In this document: positions 41,153 to 49,655 of the stretch, piece after piece
How positions within the stretch are numbered: the first letter of the stretch is position 1
Layout: every line of letters starts with the position of its first letter
DNA from: Roseibium marinum
Lineage (GTDB): Bacteria > Pseudomonadota > Alphaproteobacteria > Rhizobiales > Stappiaceae
Assembly (NCBI RefSeq): GCF_002906165.1
Contig: NZ_PPCN01000002.1
Location: 414,343-478,342 of the forward strand
DNA: 64,000 bases
Reading direction: 5' to 3'
The notes under the pieces: generated by a model
What the model was told of the DNA's origin: nothing
Database searches by the model: none
The model's input: the letters and a program-made list of their open reading frames with translations, nothing else
Program-made: the position numbers and the translations under genes

Positions 41153-41323
41153 CTGTCTTCTCCCGTTTGAATGAGGCGTGTGCCTCTTGTTGCCTCCTTG
41201 AAGCATGCCGTTTACGTAATCGTCAAGTGCTCTAGTCTTCCTCCGTTCGCCCGGGCGAACGGAAAACGGGCATAAAGCAAGGACGACGTCGCGACACATG
41301 CGCCTGCGGTGGCCTGTCCTGTC

Positions 41324-43123
41324 TCAGTGATTGTCCCGCGGCAGGCCCCTGGTATGGGCGACATCCTGGTATTTCACCGCCGGCTCCAGCACCATGCCCT
41401 TGTCGAACTGGCCGATCATGGAGCGCTGGATTTCCTGCCATGGGGTCTGGCTTTCGGCGTATTTGAACCCTCCGGCCGCTTCCAGGTCGGCGCGCCGCTG
41501 GGCCAGGTCCTCGTCGGAGATCAGGATGTCGGCGGTGCCTTTGCGCAGGTCGATCCGCACCGGATCGCCGGTTTTCAGAAGCGCCAGCCCGCCCATGGCC
41601 GCGGCCTCCGGAGAGGCGTTCAGGATCGACGGCGAACCGGAGGTCCCGGACTGGCGGCCGTCGCCGATACACGGCAGCGCGGTGATGCCCCGCTTGATCA
41701 GAGCCGCCGGCGGCTGCATGTTGACGACTTCCGCACCGCCCGGATAGCCGATCGGTCCCGTGCCGCGGATGAACAGCATGCAGTGTTCGTCGATGCCGAG
41801 ATCCGGGTTGTCGATATTGTGGTGATAATCCTCCGGCCCCTCGAATACGATGGCCCGGCCCTCGAAGGCTTCCGGATCGTCCGGGTTGGAGAGATACCGG
41901 TTGCGGAACTCCTCCGAGATCACGCTGGTTTTCATGATCGCGCTGTCGAAGAGATTGCCCTTCAGGTTGATGAAGCCGGCGCGCTCCTTCATCGGCTTGT
42001 CATAGGGTTTGATCACATCCGGCAGGTCGGTGGTGATGCCCTGACAGTTTTCGCCCATCGATTTGCCATTGACGGTGACCGCGTCCGGATGCGGCAGTTT
42101 GCCGTGGCGCATCAGTTCCGCGACGACGGCAGGCACGCCGCCGGCATGGAAATAATCCTCGCCGAGATATTCCCCGGCCGGCTGCAGGTTGACCAGCAGC
42201 GGAACGTCGTGTCCCAGGGTCTGCCAGTCGTCATTGTCGAGCGCGATGCCGAGATGGCGGGCGATGCCGTTCAGGTGGATCGGCGCGTTGGTCGAGCCGC
42301 CGATGGCCGAGTTGACGACAATGGCGTTTTCGAACGCCTCGCGGGTCATGACGTCGGACGGTTTGCGGTCCTCGCGCACCATGTCGACGATGCGTTTGCC
42401 GGTCTCATAGGAGATCGCGCCGCGCTCCCTGTAAGGGGCCGGGATCGCCGCCGCGCCGGGAAGCTGCATGCCGAGCGCCTCGGCAAGTGAATTCATCGTG
42501 GTCGCCGTGCCCATGGTATTGCAATAGCCGACGGACGGCGCCGATGAGGCAACGAGATCCATGAAGCCTTCGTAGTCGATCTCGCCGGCGGCGAGCATCT
42601 CGCGGGCCTTCCAGACGATGGTGCCCGATCCGGTCCGTTCGCCCTTGTGCCAGCCGTTCAGCATCGGTCCGACGGACAGCGCGATGGCCGGAATGTTGAC
42701 GGTTGCCGCGGCCATCAGGCAGGCTGGCGTTGTCTTGTCGCAGCCGATGGTCAGCACGACGCCGTCGATCGGATAGCCGTAGAGCAGTTCGACGAGGCCG
42801 AGATAGGCAAGGTTCCGGTCGAGGGTCGCCGTCGGGCGCTTGCCGGTTTCCTGGATCGGGTGCACCGGGAATTCAAATGCGATGCCGCCGGCTTCGCGGA
42901 TTCCTTCGCGCACGCGCTTGGCAAGTTCCAGATGGTGGCGGTTGCACGGCGAGAGGTCGGATCCGGTCTGGGCAATACCGATGATCGGCTTGCCGGATTG
43001 CAGCTCTTCGCGGGTGATGCCGAAATTGAGATAGCGCTCGATATAAAGCGCGGTCATGCCCGGATTGTCCGGGTTGTTGAACCAGGCGGCGGACCGCAGC
43101 TTCGGTTGTTTGGTGTCGGTCAT
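41324..43123 (-). CDS. IlvD/Edd family dehydratase, sugar-acid type (arabonate/xylonate dehydratase-like)
   Basis: A 599-residue iron-sulfur dehydratase. [33 protein letters not shown] contains the first cluster cysteine and a wording special to the pentonate dehydratase branch (L-arabonate, D-xylonate, D-fuconate) rather than IlvD itself. Further cluster cysteines lie in [20 protein letters not shown] and [15 protein letters not shown]. The substrate-binding tail [27 protein letters not shown] carries the catalytic Ser/Gly region. The enzyme would turn an aldonic acid into a 2-keto-3-deoxy acid. Other genes of the pathway are not adjacent; the TRAP transporter 0.6 kb away, convergent, could supply the acid. 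Confidence 0.88.
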   Translation of the reverse strand: MTDTKQPKLRSAAWFNNPDNPGMTALYIERYLNFGITREELQSGKPIIGIAQTGSDLSPCNRHHLELAKRVREGIREAGGIAFEFPVHPIQETGKRPTATLDRNLAYLGLVELLYGYPIDGVVLTIGCDKTTPACLMAAATVNIPAIALSVGPMLNGWHKGERTGSGTIVWKAREMLAAGEIDYEGFMDLVASSAPSVGYCNTMGTATTMNSLAEALGMQLPGAAAIPAPYRERGAISYETGKRIVDMVREDRKPSDVMTREAFENAIVVNSAIGGSTNAPIHLNGIARHLGIALDNDDWQTLGHDVPLLVNLQPAGEYLGEDYFHAGGVPAVVAELMRHGKLPHPDAVTVNGKSMGENCQGITTDLPDVIKPYDKPMKERAGFINLKGNLFDSAIMKTSVISEEFRNRYLSNPDDPEAFEGRAIVFEGPEDYHHNIDNPDLGIDEHCMLFIRGTGPIGYPGGAEVVNMQPPAALIKRGITALPCIGDGRQSGTSGSPSILNASPEAAAMGGLALLKTGDPVRIDLRKGTADILISDEDLAQRRADLEAAGGFKYAESQTPWQEIQRSMIGQFDKGMVLEPAVKYQDVAHTRGLPRDNH

Positions 43124-43241
43124 GGCGCCTCTTCCCTCAACTAAATCGCTTTAAACAACGCTGAGTGGATAAACACCAGCCGCACCGCGCTGTAAAGAGG
43201 AACGCAACTCAATTCCGTTCGGTATCGCTTCGCGGTGGATC

Positions 43242-43697
43242 TCAGGTCTGTCGGTTTTGCGCCTTCAGAAGCTGCACGCGTGAGGACGCGTCAAAGCGTT
43301 GCAGATCGTCTTCTATATGCAGCCATGTCAGGCGCTGCGAGGCGTGTGCGTGAAGCCGCGGAGCAAGACGGTTCGCCTGCTCGAGCACGCCGACCGGGAT
43401 ATACACCTGCCCCGGCAGATAATCGTAGCGTCCCGAGATCGGTGACCCGCAGTTTCCGCAGAACGTGCGTTCGACACCGGGAGTTGCCGTGACCTTTTGC
43501 CCCGCGTCCGGTGTAAACGTCACTGCGGCCGCGTCGAATGCCGCAAATGCCGCCACCGGCGCACCTGTGACCCGCCTGCAGTCGGCGCAATGACAATAGG
43601 CGATGGTCATGGGCTGGCGGGTTGCCCGGATCGTGGTCGCGCCGCAATAGCAACGGCCCGTAATTTCATTGTCTGTCGTGTCGTCTGATTTGATCAT
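43242..43697 (-). CDS. GFA-family (Mss4-like) zinc protein
   Basis: A 151-residue protein with the glutathione-dependent formaldehyde-activating (GFA) fold. The zinc-binding cysteines are in GRCYCGATTIRA, IAYCHCADCRRVTGA and TFCGNCGSPISGRYD. GFA proteins are mostly of unknown substrate; only a few are proven to help glutathione and formaldehyde combine. It begins ten bases after the stop of the degenerate P-type ATPase-like gene, so the two are probably one operon. Confidence 0.9.
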   Translation of the reverse strand: MIKSDDTTDNEITGRCYCGATTIRATRQPMTIAYCHCADCRRVTGAPVAAFAAFDAAAVTFTPDAGQKVTATPGVERTFCGNCGSPISGRYDYLPGQVYIPVGVLEQANRLAPRLHAHASQRLTWLHIEDDLQRFDASSRVQLLKAQNRQT

Positions 43698-43706
43698 GCG
43701 TTTATG

Positions 43707-45263
43707 TTAAGGCAAAGCCGATGTTTTACGAAGCGTGTCGGCGACCGAAAACCGGGCGAACGCCCAAAGGATAGCCAGGCAGACCGCGAACAGCATCGGC
43801 GCCACCGAAAGGGGCACGATGAAGCCGGCGCCGCAGAGCCCTGCCAGAACCCAGATCCCGGTCAGAAGCCGCCTTGCGTGCAGCGCAAGCAGGTTGCGGC
43901 GCATGGCAAGGGATTTGAGGGCCGGAAACGCACCGATGTCGTCCGTGTTGCTGACTGCGATCGGTGCGGTGTCTTCCGGCTCTTCTCCCGGGGCCATGCA
44001 ATCCCTGAGTTCCAGAGCGGTCCGGTCCTGCGAGAGTGTAAGTACGAGCGGGTTCGGCAGCCCGGCTCTGGAGACGGCTTCCCGGGCGGTCTCGCCGGGC
44101 CTGGGATCGTCGAGAAGTTCGAGCCCGAGCATGTCGCCAAGCGCTTTGCGGGTCTTCGGGCTGTCGCCGCTGAAAAGCCAGGGAACCAGGCCTTCGGTAC
44201 GCAGGGCGAGGCCCGCAACGCCCGCGTCCTGGCGCAGGGTTCCTTCAAGGCCGAGCACGCCCACCACCCTGCCGCCGACGGCAACGCGCAGGACGGTTTT
44301 GCCGTCCGCCTCCAGCGAGCGGGCAATGGCATCGGCGGTGAAACTGTCGATCTGGAGCCGGTTGAGCAGAGCGGTGGTGCCGATCACCACTGTCTGGCCG
44401 CCGAGAAGGGCGACGACGCCAAGACCCGGAGCCGGCTCGAACCGGTCCGGCACTCTGACCGCCACATGCCACTGAGAGGCCAGTTGGCGCAGAGCGACGG
44501 CAACCGGATGGCTCGACTGGCCTTCAGCCGACGCGGCAACGGCAAGCAGGGTTTTCGGTTCGTTGTCGAACGCCATGACATTGGTGACCATCAGATCGGG
44601 ACCGGACATCACCGCAGTCTTGTCGATGACGATATCCCGGGCCTTTGCGATCCGTGTGAACGCGCCCGGGCGGAGATCGCGCGCTCCGGCCGCCAGCGCG
44701 GCCTCGTGAAACACCTTGTCCGCGAATGCATTTATCCCGTCGATCAGGTGCGGCCAGGAGAGCAGCAATGCGGCCGCCATCGCGCCGGGCACCAGGGCCG
44801 GATCGAAGAGCCACCAGATCCAGGCCGTCACCGCCGTCAGCATGAGCGACCAGATGGCTTCCCGCAGGCCGTTCCTGTCGCCGCGGGGCGGAAGCAGGGC
44901 CACGCCGAAGGCTCGCAATGCCATCATGAATGCCGCAGAGATAGCCGGGCTGTTTATGTTGTCCGATATAGTGCCGGTGAGCAGAAGCAGCGCTGTAAAT
45001 CCCAGAAGAAAAGAACTTATCGCGATTGTACTTAAGGTTAACGGGCGTCCAGTCATGCAATTTAGTGAAAAAGAAAGCGCGAGCAGAGAAAAAATGGAAG
45101 AAAACATGCTGAAATATAAGGCGCTGTACTTTCCGAAAATCAAAATCGGCTGGTCGGCTACGGTATTGCCGGAAGGCATCGCATTCATTGCAAAGACCAG
45201 AAAGACAACCGACGCCCCGGAGAATAGGAGCCAAAGATTTGAAGTAAAAGATCTTTTCGGCAT
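43707..45263 (-). CDS. Degenerate P1B-type ATPase-like membrane protein (probable pseudoenzyme)
   Basis: About 518 residues from the ATG at 45263; a TTG at 45344 would add 27 charged residues. About six N-terminal membrane helices and two C-terminal ones surround cytoplasmic domains in P-type ATPase order. The phosphorylation site reads IVIDKTAV (Asp about 214) instead of DKTGT. The pre-cluster metal motif CPC/CPH is SWPH (about 169-172). N-domain marks remain: SSHPVAVAL and GLGVVALLGGQTVVIGT. TGDN is SGDS, and the hinge GDGxND is lost (SQDRTALEL in its place). The pattern of loss suggests no ATP-driven transport. The N-terminal coding part is AT-rich compared with neighbours. Function unknown; it is cotranscribed with a GFA protein. 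Confidence 0.72.
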   Translation of the reverse strand: MPKRSFTSNLWLLFSGASVVFLVFAMNAMPSGNTVADQPILIFGKYSALYFSMFSSIFSLLALSFSLNCMTGRPLTLSTIAISSFLLGFTALLLLTGTISDNINSPAISAAFMMALRAFGVALLPPRGDRNGLREAIWSLMLTAVTAWIWWLFDPALVPGAMAAALLLSWPHLIDGINAFADKVFHEAALAAGARDLRPGAFTRIAKARDIVIDKTAVMSGPDLMVTNVMAFDNEPKTLLAVAASAEGQSSHPVAVALRQLASQWHVAVRVPDRFEPAPGLGVVALLGGQTVVIGTTALLNRLQIDSFTADAIARSLEADGKTVLRVAVGGRVVGVLGLEGTLRQDAGVAGLALRTEGLVPWLFSGDSPKTRKALGDMLGLELLDDPRPGETAREAVSRAGLPNPLVLTLSQDRTALELRDCMAPGEEPEDTAPIAVSNTDDIGAFPALKSLAMRRNLLALHARRLLTGIWVLAGLCGAGFIVPLSVAPMLFAVCLAILWAFARFSVADTLRKTSALP

Positions 45264-45880
45264 GGCCGGAAACTTTCGCCTTGTGTTTTTTTGCTGTGCT
45301 TCCCGTTTTGCGTCGATGGCGCAGTTTTTTGGGAACGCGCTCAAAAATGCGGGATGGAGTTTCGCCGGGCAATGGCGTGGAGACGATGGAGCGAGTGAAT
45401 TGCCGAAGCGTAAAGCAGATCCTTCGCAAAAGTGCCGAGCATTTGTGCAGGGCGTCGCTTGATTGCTTTTTCGCTTGGGGTAAGTTTCTTATGTAAAGAG
45501 TTTCAGAGCCTGCTGTATTTAAAGGCTCATCTTAAGTTGCCTGTTGGGCAGATATTATTTCGGGGTGTGATATATTGATGGGAGGGCCTAACAGCCCTCC
45601 CTTTTTATGATGTCACTTACTGCTTGCGTCCCGGGCGCGGACCTGCCCACGCTGTGAAACCCACCGTTTGATTGCCGCTTCGCAGAAACGCGTGCAAGTA
45701 TTTCTAAGCCGAAGAAACCGCGGGGCCGGGAGGAGGCAAAATTTGCCGGGCCCGGACTCCATTGTGGTTATCGGCCGGCGCCAAACCGGGAATCAGGGTG
45801 GTTGCCCGAGTCAACCGTGCGACTCGGAAGAATCCGAAAAAAGACTCATCGTCAGGGACTTACATCGCCATACCTTCGGG
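45264..45880. other. AT-rich intergenic region with an isolated terminator
   Basis: About 600 bases between two minus-strand genes. The part from 45264 to 45500 may encode the N-terminal extension of the P-type ATPase-like protein or its leader. A plus-strand terminator is at 45580-45606. Near 45806-45827 a CCGAGTC/GACTCGG hairpin occurs without a T run, and near 45735-45747 a GGCAAA/TTTGCC palindrome. No supportable protein gene. Confidence 0.5.
45580..45606 (+). terminator. Intrinsic terminator with no protein gene upstream
   Basis: GGGAGGGC at 45580-45587 pairs with GCCCTCCC at 45594-45601 around CTAACA, followed by five T residues (45602-45606). It points rightwards, and no plus-strand protein gene lies within the preceding kilobases, so it may end a small RNA. 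Confidence 0.8.
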
Positions 45881-47602
45881 TCAGGCGCTTTCCAGATTGG
45901 CGCGCGACAGCAGCTCCATGGACGGCATCAGATCCAGAAGTTCGCGTGTATAGGCGTGCTGCGGCGCTTCGAACAGTTGGTCGCACCCGGAGACCTCGCA
46001 CAATTCGCCGTGGCGCATGACACCGATGCGGTTGCACATCTGCCGGATCACCGCCAGATCGTGGCTGATGAACAGCATGGTCAGCCGTAGTTCCTCCTGA
46101 AGGTCTTTCAGAAGGTTCAGAATCTGTGCCTGGATGGAGACATCGAGCGCCGAAGTCGGCTCGTCGCAGATCAGGAAGCGCGGCCGGGTCGCAAGCGCGC
46201 GGGCAATGGAAATGCGTTGGCGCTGCCCGCCGGAAAATTCGTGCGGGTATTTCTGCCCCGCAGCGGTCCCGAGGCCGACATGATCCAGTAGATCGTCGAC
46301 GATCCGGCGGACCTCCGCATTGCCGGAGGCAAGTTTATGGAATCTGATCGGTTCGGCGATGATCTCCCTGACACGCATGCGTGCGTTGAGCGAGGAATAG
46401 GGATCCTGGAAGATCATCTGCATCTGGCGGCGCATCGCCAGCACGTCCCGGCGGTTTTTCAGCGATGTGAGATCCGTTTCGCCAAAAAGGATGGTGCCGC
46501 TGGTCGGTTGGTAAAGGCCGGTGACCAGCCGGGCGATGGTCGACTTGCCCGAGCCGCTTTCGCCGACAAGGCCGAAAGTCTCGCCTTGCTCGATATCGAA
46601 GCTGACCTTCTTGACGGCCTGGAAGTATTTCCGTCTGGACGGGAAGATCGATCCCCGCGTCTCGAACCGCATGTCGAGGTCCCGGATGCGCACGAGCGGA
46701 CCGGAAACCGCGCTGAAGTCGCGGGCCTTGCCGAGCCAGTGGGTGGAAATATCGATCTGCCGCTGCGGCGTGCCCGCCGCCTCGATGTAGTTCACGACCG
46801 GAAACCGGTCGACCTTGATATCCGGCCGCGGCACCGCGGAGATCAGGCTTTGCGTGTAGGGGTGTTCCGGCGCGCCGAGAACCTGGTTGGTCTCGCCGTA
46901 TTCCACAAGTCTGCCATGATACATCACCGCGACATGATCGGTGATGTCGGCGATGACGCCCATGTCGTGGGTGATCACCATCATGGCGACGTTCCGCTCG
47001 GCGCAGAGTTTTTTCATGAGCTCCAGGATCTGCGCCTGGATCGAGACGTCGAGGGCCGTTGTCGGTTCATCGGCGATCACCAGTTCCGGTTCCGCGCACA
47101 GGGCGAGGGCGATGACCACACGCTGGCGCATGCCGCCGGAAAACTGATGCGGATATTGTCCGATCCGCTCTTCCGGGTCGGGGATGCCGACCGCGTCGAT
47201 CAGCTCCACGGCCCGCTGCCGCGCCTGCTTGCCGGTAAGCGGCAGATGGGTGCGGATGGTTTCCACCAATTGGGATTCGACGGTCTGCAGCGGGTCGAGC
47301 GAGGTCAGCGGGTCCTGAAAGATCATGCCGATCCTGCGGCCCCGCAGCAGGCGCTGCTGCTTGTAGGCCAGCCGGTCGATGCGCTGGCCGTGCAGGAAGA
47401 TCTCGCCTCCGGCGATGTGGCCCGGCTCCTGCAACAGCCCGATTACGGCATTGCCGACCGTGGATTTCCCGGCGCCAGACTCCCCGACCACACCGAGAAT
47501 TTTTCCGGCTTCGACACTCAGACTGACGTCGTCGACGGCGACAAAGACGGATTTCCGGCCCGGAAATTCAACCGTGAGATCCCTGATATCAAGCACGCTC
47601 AT
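45881..47602 (-). CDS. Peptide/nickel-type ABC transporter, fused double ATP-binding protein
   Basis: A 573-residue fusion of the two ATPases of a DppABCDF-type importer. The first half (1-270) has Walker A GESGAGKSTV, signature FSGGMRQRVVIA and Walker B LVIADEPTTALD; the second (about 310-560) has GESGSGKSTIA, FSGGQRQRISIA and FLICDEPTSALD. Each half ends with the peptide-transporter C-terminal domain (EHPYTQSLI and QHAYTRELL), which can coordinate an iron-sulfur cluster in DppD relatives. It is the last gene of the operon and starts eight bases after the DppC-like stop. Confidence 0.92.
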   Translation of the reverse strand: MSVLDIRDLTVEFPGRKSVFVAVDDVSLSVEAGKILGVVGESGAGKSTVGNAVIGLLQEPGHIAGGEIFLHGQRIDRLAYKQQRLLRGRRIGMIFQDPLTSLDPLQTVESQLVETIRTHLPLTGKQARQRAVELIDAVGIPDPEERIGQYPHQFSGGMRQRVVIALALCAEPELVIADEPTTALDVSIQAQILELMKKLCAERNVAMMVITHDMGVIADITDHVAVMYHGRLVEYGETNQVLGAPEHPYTQSLISAVPRPDIKVDRFPVVNYIEAAGTPQRQIDISTHWLGKARDFSAVSGPLVRIRDLDMRFETRGSIFPSRRKYFQAVKKVSFDIEQGETFGLVGESGSGKSTIARLVTGLYQPTSGTILFGETDLTSLKNRRDVLAMRRQMQMIFQDPYSSLNARMRVREIIAEPIRFHKLASGNAEVRRIVDDLLDHVGLGTAAGQKYPHEFSGGQRQRISIARALATRPRFLICDEPTSALDVSIQAQILNLLKDLQEELRLTMLFISHDLAVIRQMCNRIGVMRHGELCEVSGCDQLFEAPQHAYTRELLDLMPSMELLSRANLESA

Positions 47603-47609
47603 ATCGCCC

Positions 47610-48587
47610 TCACCGCAGTTTCGGGTTGAGGGCGTCGCGCAGCCAGTCGCCCAGAAGATTGACGTTCAGGACCAGCAGGGCCAGGGCGAGACCGGGAAAG
47701 ATCGCGATCCACCATTCGCCGGAATAGAGAAAATCATTGCCGATCGCGATCAGCGTGCCGAGGGACGGCTGGGTGGGCGGCATGCCGACACCGAGAAAGG
47801 ACAGCGTCGCTTCCGTGACGACGGCAAGCGCGAGATTGATGGTGGCGATCACCATCACCGGGCCCATGACATTCGGCAGGATATGGCGCGCCATGATGAT
47901 GACGGAAGGAAGGCCGATCACCCGGGCGGCCTGAACATATTCCTTGTTTTTCTCCACCATGGTCGACCCGCGCACGGTGCGGGCATATTGAACCCAGAAG
48001 GACAGGGCAAGCGCCACGATCAGGATGTAAAAAGCGAAGATGTCGCGGTCGAGCGACCCGAAAATGCCGTTCGCGACGCCGTCGATCAGCAGCGCGATCA
48101 GAATGGCCGGGAAGGTGAGCTGGACATCGGCGATGCGCATGATGAGCGCATCGATGCGGCCCCCCATGTAACCGGCGATCAGACCCAGTGTTATGCCGAT
48201 GATGGCGGCGGCGAACACCGAACAGAAGCCGACGATCAGCGAGATGCGCATCCCGTAGAAGATGCCGGAGAGAAGGTCCCGTCCCTGGTCATCGGTTCCA
48301 AGCACGAAGCGCGGGTCGGAATAGTCCATCCAGACCGGTGGGACGCGCGCGTCCATGATCGATATGGAGGCCAGATCGAATGGGTCGTGCGGAGCGATCC
48401 AAGGCGCCAGAAAGGCAAGCAGAAACAGGATCAGCGTGCCGCAGGCAGCCACGACCGTGACCTTTGACCTCAGAAAGGCATGGAAGAAGTCGCTGTCCAG
48501 GATCCTGGTCATGCGCCCGGGAGCGGGTTGCGCTCCGCTCCGGTCCTGGACCGCGGCCTTGGCTTCTTCGTTGGAGACGGTGGGCAT
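47610..48587 (-). CDS. Peptide/nickel-type ABC transporter permease (DppC-like)
   Basis: A 325-residue inner-membrane permease. An N-terminal segment (about 20-60) with one helix and the WIAPHDPFDLASI stretch is the OppC_N domain. Six further helices hold the EAA loop VQAARVIGLPSVIIMARHILPNVMGPVMV. It ends with NLLGDWLRDALNPKLR, the standard DppC tail. It pairs with the DppB-like protein to form the channel. Only 15 bases separate it from the upstream permease gene. Confidence 0.93.
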   Translation of the reverse strand: MPTVSNEEAKAAVQDRSGAQPAPGRMTRILDSDFFHAFLRSKVTVVAACGTLILFLLAFLAPWIAPHDPFDLASISIMDARVPPVWMDYSDPRFVLGTDDQGRDLLSGIFYGMRISLIVGFCSVFAAAIIGITLGLIAGYMGGRIDALIMRIADVQLTFPAILIALLIDGVANGIFGSLDRDIFAFYILIVALALSFWVQYARTVRGSTMVEKNKEYVQAARVIGLPSVIIMARHILPNVMGPVMVIATINLALAVVTEATLSFLGVGMPPTQPSLGTLIAIGNDFLYSGEWWIAIFPGLALALLVLNVNLLGDWLRDALNPKLR

Positions 48588-48602
48588 GGCTTGCTGTCTC
48601 CC

Positions 48603-49577
48603 TTACGGCCGTCCGACCCGCAGGCGCGGATCGATGAGGAAATAGAGAATGTCGACGATGAAGTTGATCGCCACGAACATGAAGGCGGTCAGCAGCAGAT
48701 AGGCCGACATGATCGGAATATCGACATTCTGCACCGCCTGCAGGAACATCAGTCCCATACCCGGCCATTGAAACACGGTCTCGGTGATGGTCGCGAAGGC
48801 GATGATCGACCCGAGCTGAAGACCCGTGATGGTAACCACCGGAACCAGCGTGTTCTTGAGCGCATGTCGGAAATTGACCAGCCGGTCCGGCAGGCCACGG
48901 GCGCGGGCGAACTTGATGTAATCGGTGCGGATGACCTCAAGCATTTCGGCGCGGATCAGTCGCATGATCAGGGTCATCTGGTAGAGACCGAGCGTGATCG
49001 AGGGCAGGATCAGGGCCTTCAGGCCGGAAACCGTCAGGAAACCGGTGGTCCACCATGACCCGATCTGCACGGTCTCTCCGCGTCCGAAGCTCGGCAGCCA
49101 TTGCAGCGTCACGGAAAACAGGAAAATCAGCAGGATCCCGATGAAGAATGTCGGCAGGGATATTCCTATGAGGGAGACCGAAAGAAACAGTTTGGAGACG
49201 GGCGATTCCCTGTTGAGACCCGCGAAGATGCCCATTGGAATGCCGACAACCAGAGCGAACAGCGCCGACGTGAAGCTGAGTTCAAGCGTCGCGGGAATGC
49301 GTTTGGCGAAAAGGTCCGAGACGGGCTGGCGGAACTGGTAGGAGGTGCCGAAGTCGAACCGCACCGCCTTGGACAGGAAATGATAGAACTGAATGGGGAT
49401 AGGGTCGTTCAGCCCGAGCCGCTCCCGCAGAGATTCGCGTTCTTCAAGTGAGGTCTCGATACCGACCATCTGGTTGACCGGGTCGCCGACAAAACGGAAC
49501 ATGGTGAAGGACAGAAGCGCCACCACCAGCATGACAATCATCGCCTGTACGAAGCGGCGCGTCGCGAAACCAATCAT
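48603..49577 (-). CDS. Peptide/nickel-type ABC transporter permease (DppB-like)
   Basis: A 324-residue permease beginning MIGFATRRFVQAMIVMLVVALLSFTMFRFVGDPVNQM, a normal DppB start. Six membrane helices are evident. The EAA loop is IKFARARGLPDRLVNFRHALKNTLVPVVTITG and the C-terminal INFIVDILYFLIDPRLRVG is conserved. A strong 13-pair hairpin lies between it and the binding-protein gene upstream. Confidence 0.93.
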   Translation of the reverse strand: MIGFATRRFVQAMIVMLVVALLSFTMFRFVGDPVNQMVGIETSLEERESLRERLGLNDPIPIQFYHFLSKAVRFDFGTSYQFRQPVSDLFAKRIPATLELSFTSALFALVVGIPMGIFAGLNRESPVSKLFLSVSLIGISLPTFFIGILLIFLFSVTLQWLPSFGRGETVQIGSWWTTGFLTVSGLKALILPSITLGLYQMTLIMRLIRAEMLEVIRTDYIKFARARGLPDRLVNFRHALKNTLVPVVTITGLQLGSIIAFATITETVFQWPGMGLMFLQAVQNVDIPIMSAYLLLTAFMFVAINFIVDILYFLIDPRLRVGRP

Positions 49578-49605
49578 ATCGGCTCTTTACATCGGAACAT
49601 GAAAT

Positions 49606-49636
49606 ACGTCCCCGCCCGGGCTTCGGGCGGGGACGT
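49606..49636. promoter_or_regulatory. Strong intercistronic hairpin between binding protein and permease genes
   Basis: A 13-pair stem (ACGTCCCCGCCCG and its complement) with a five-base loop. No T run follows in the direction of transcription. It probably stabilises the upstream binding-protein message and limits read-through. Confidence 0.7.
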
Positions 49637-49655
49637 GGAGTTGGAAGCAGCGGCG

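Noticed and set aside
41309..42490. Plus-strand frame opposite the IlvD/Edd dehydratase (393 codons)
   Set aside because: Antisense to a gene with intact cluster cysteines; no recognisable domain.
43704..45035. Plus-strand frame of 443 codons opposite the P-type ATPase-like gene
   Set aside because: Antisense shadow; the minus-strand frame has membrane helices and ATPase-like blocks.
45800..45830. Hairpin CCGAGTC/GACTCGG as terminator of the peptide transporter operon
   Set aside because: No T run on the minus strand after the stem, so an intrinsic terminator is not supported.
46337..48467. Plus-strand frames opposite the ABC transporter genes
   Set aside because: Complements of clear Walker motifs; not protein-like.
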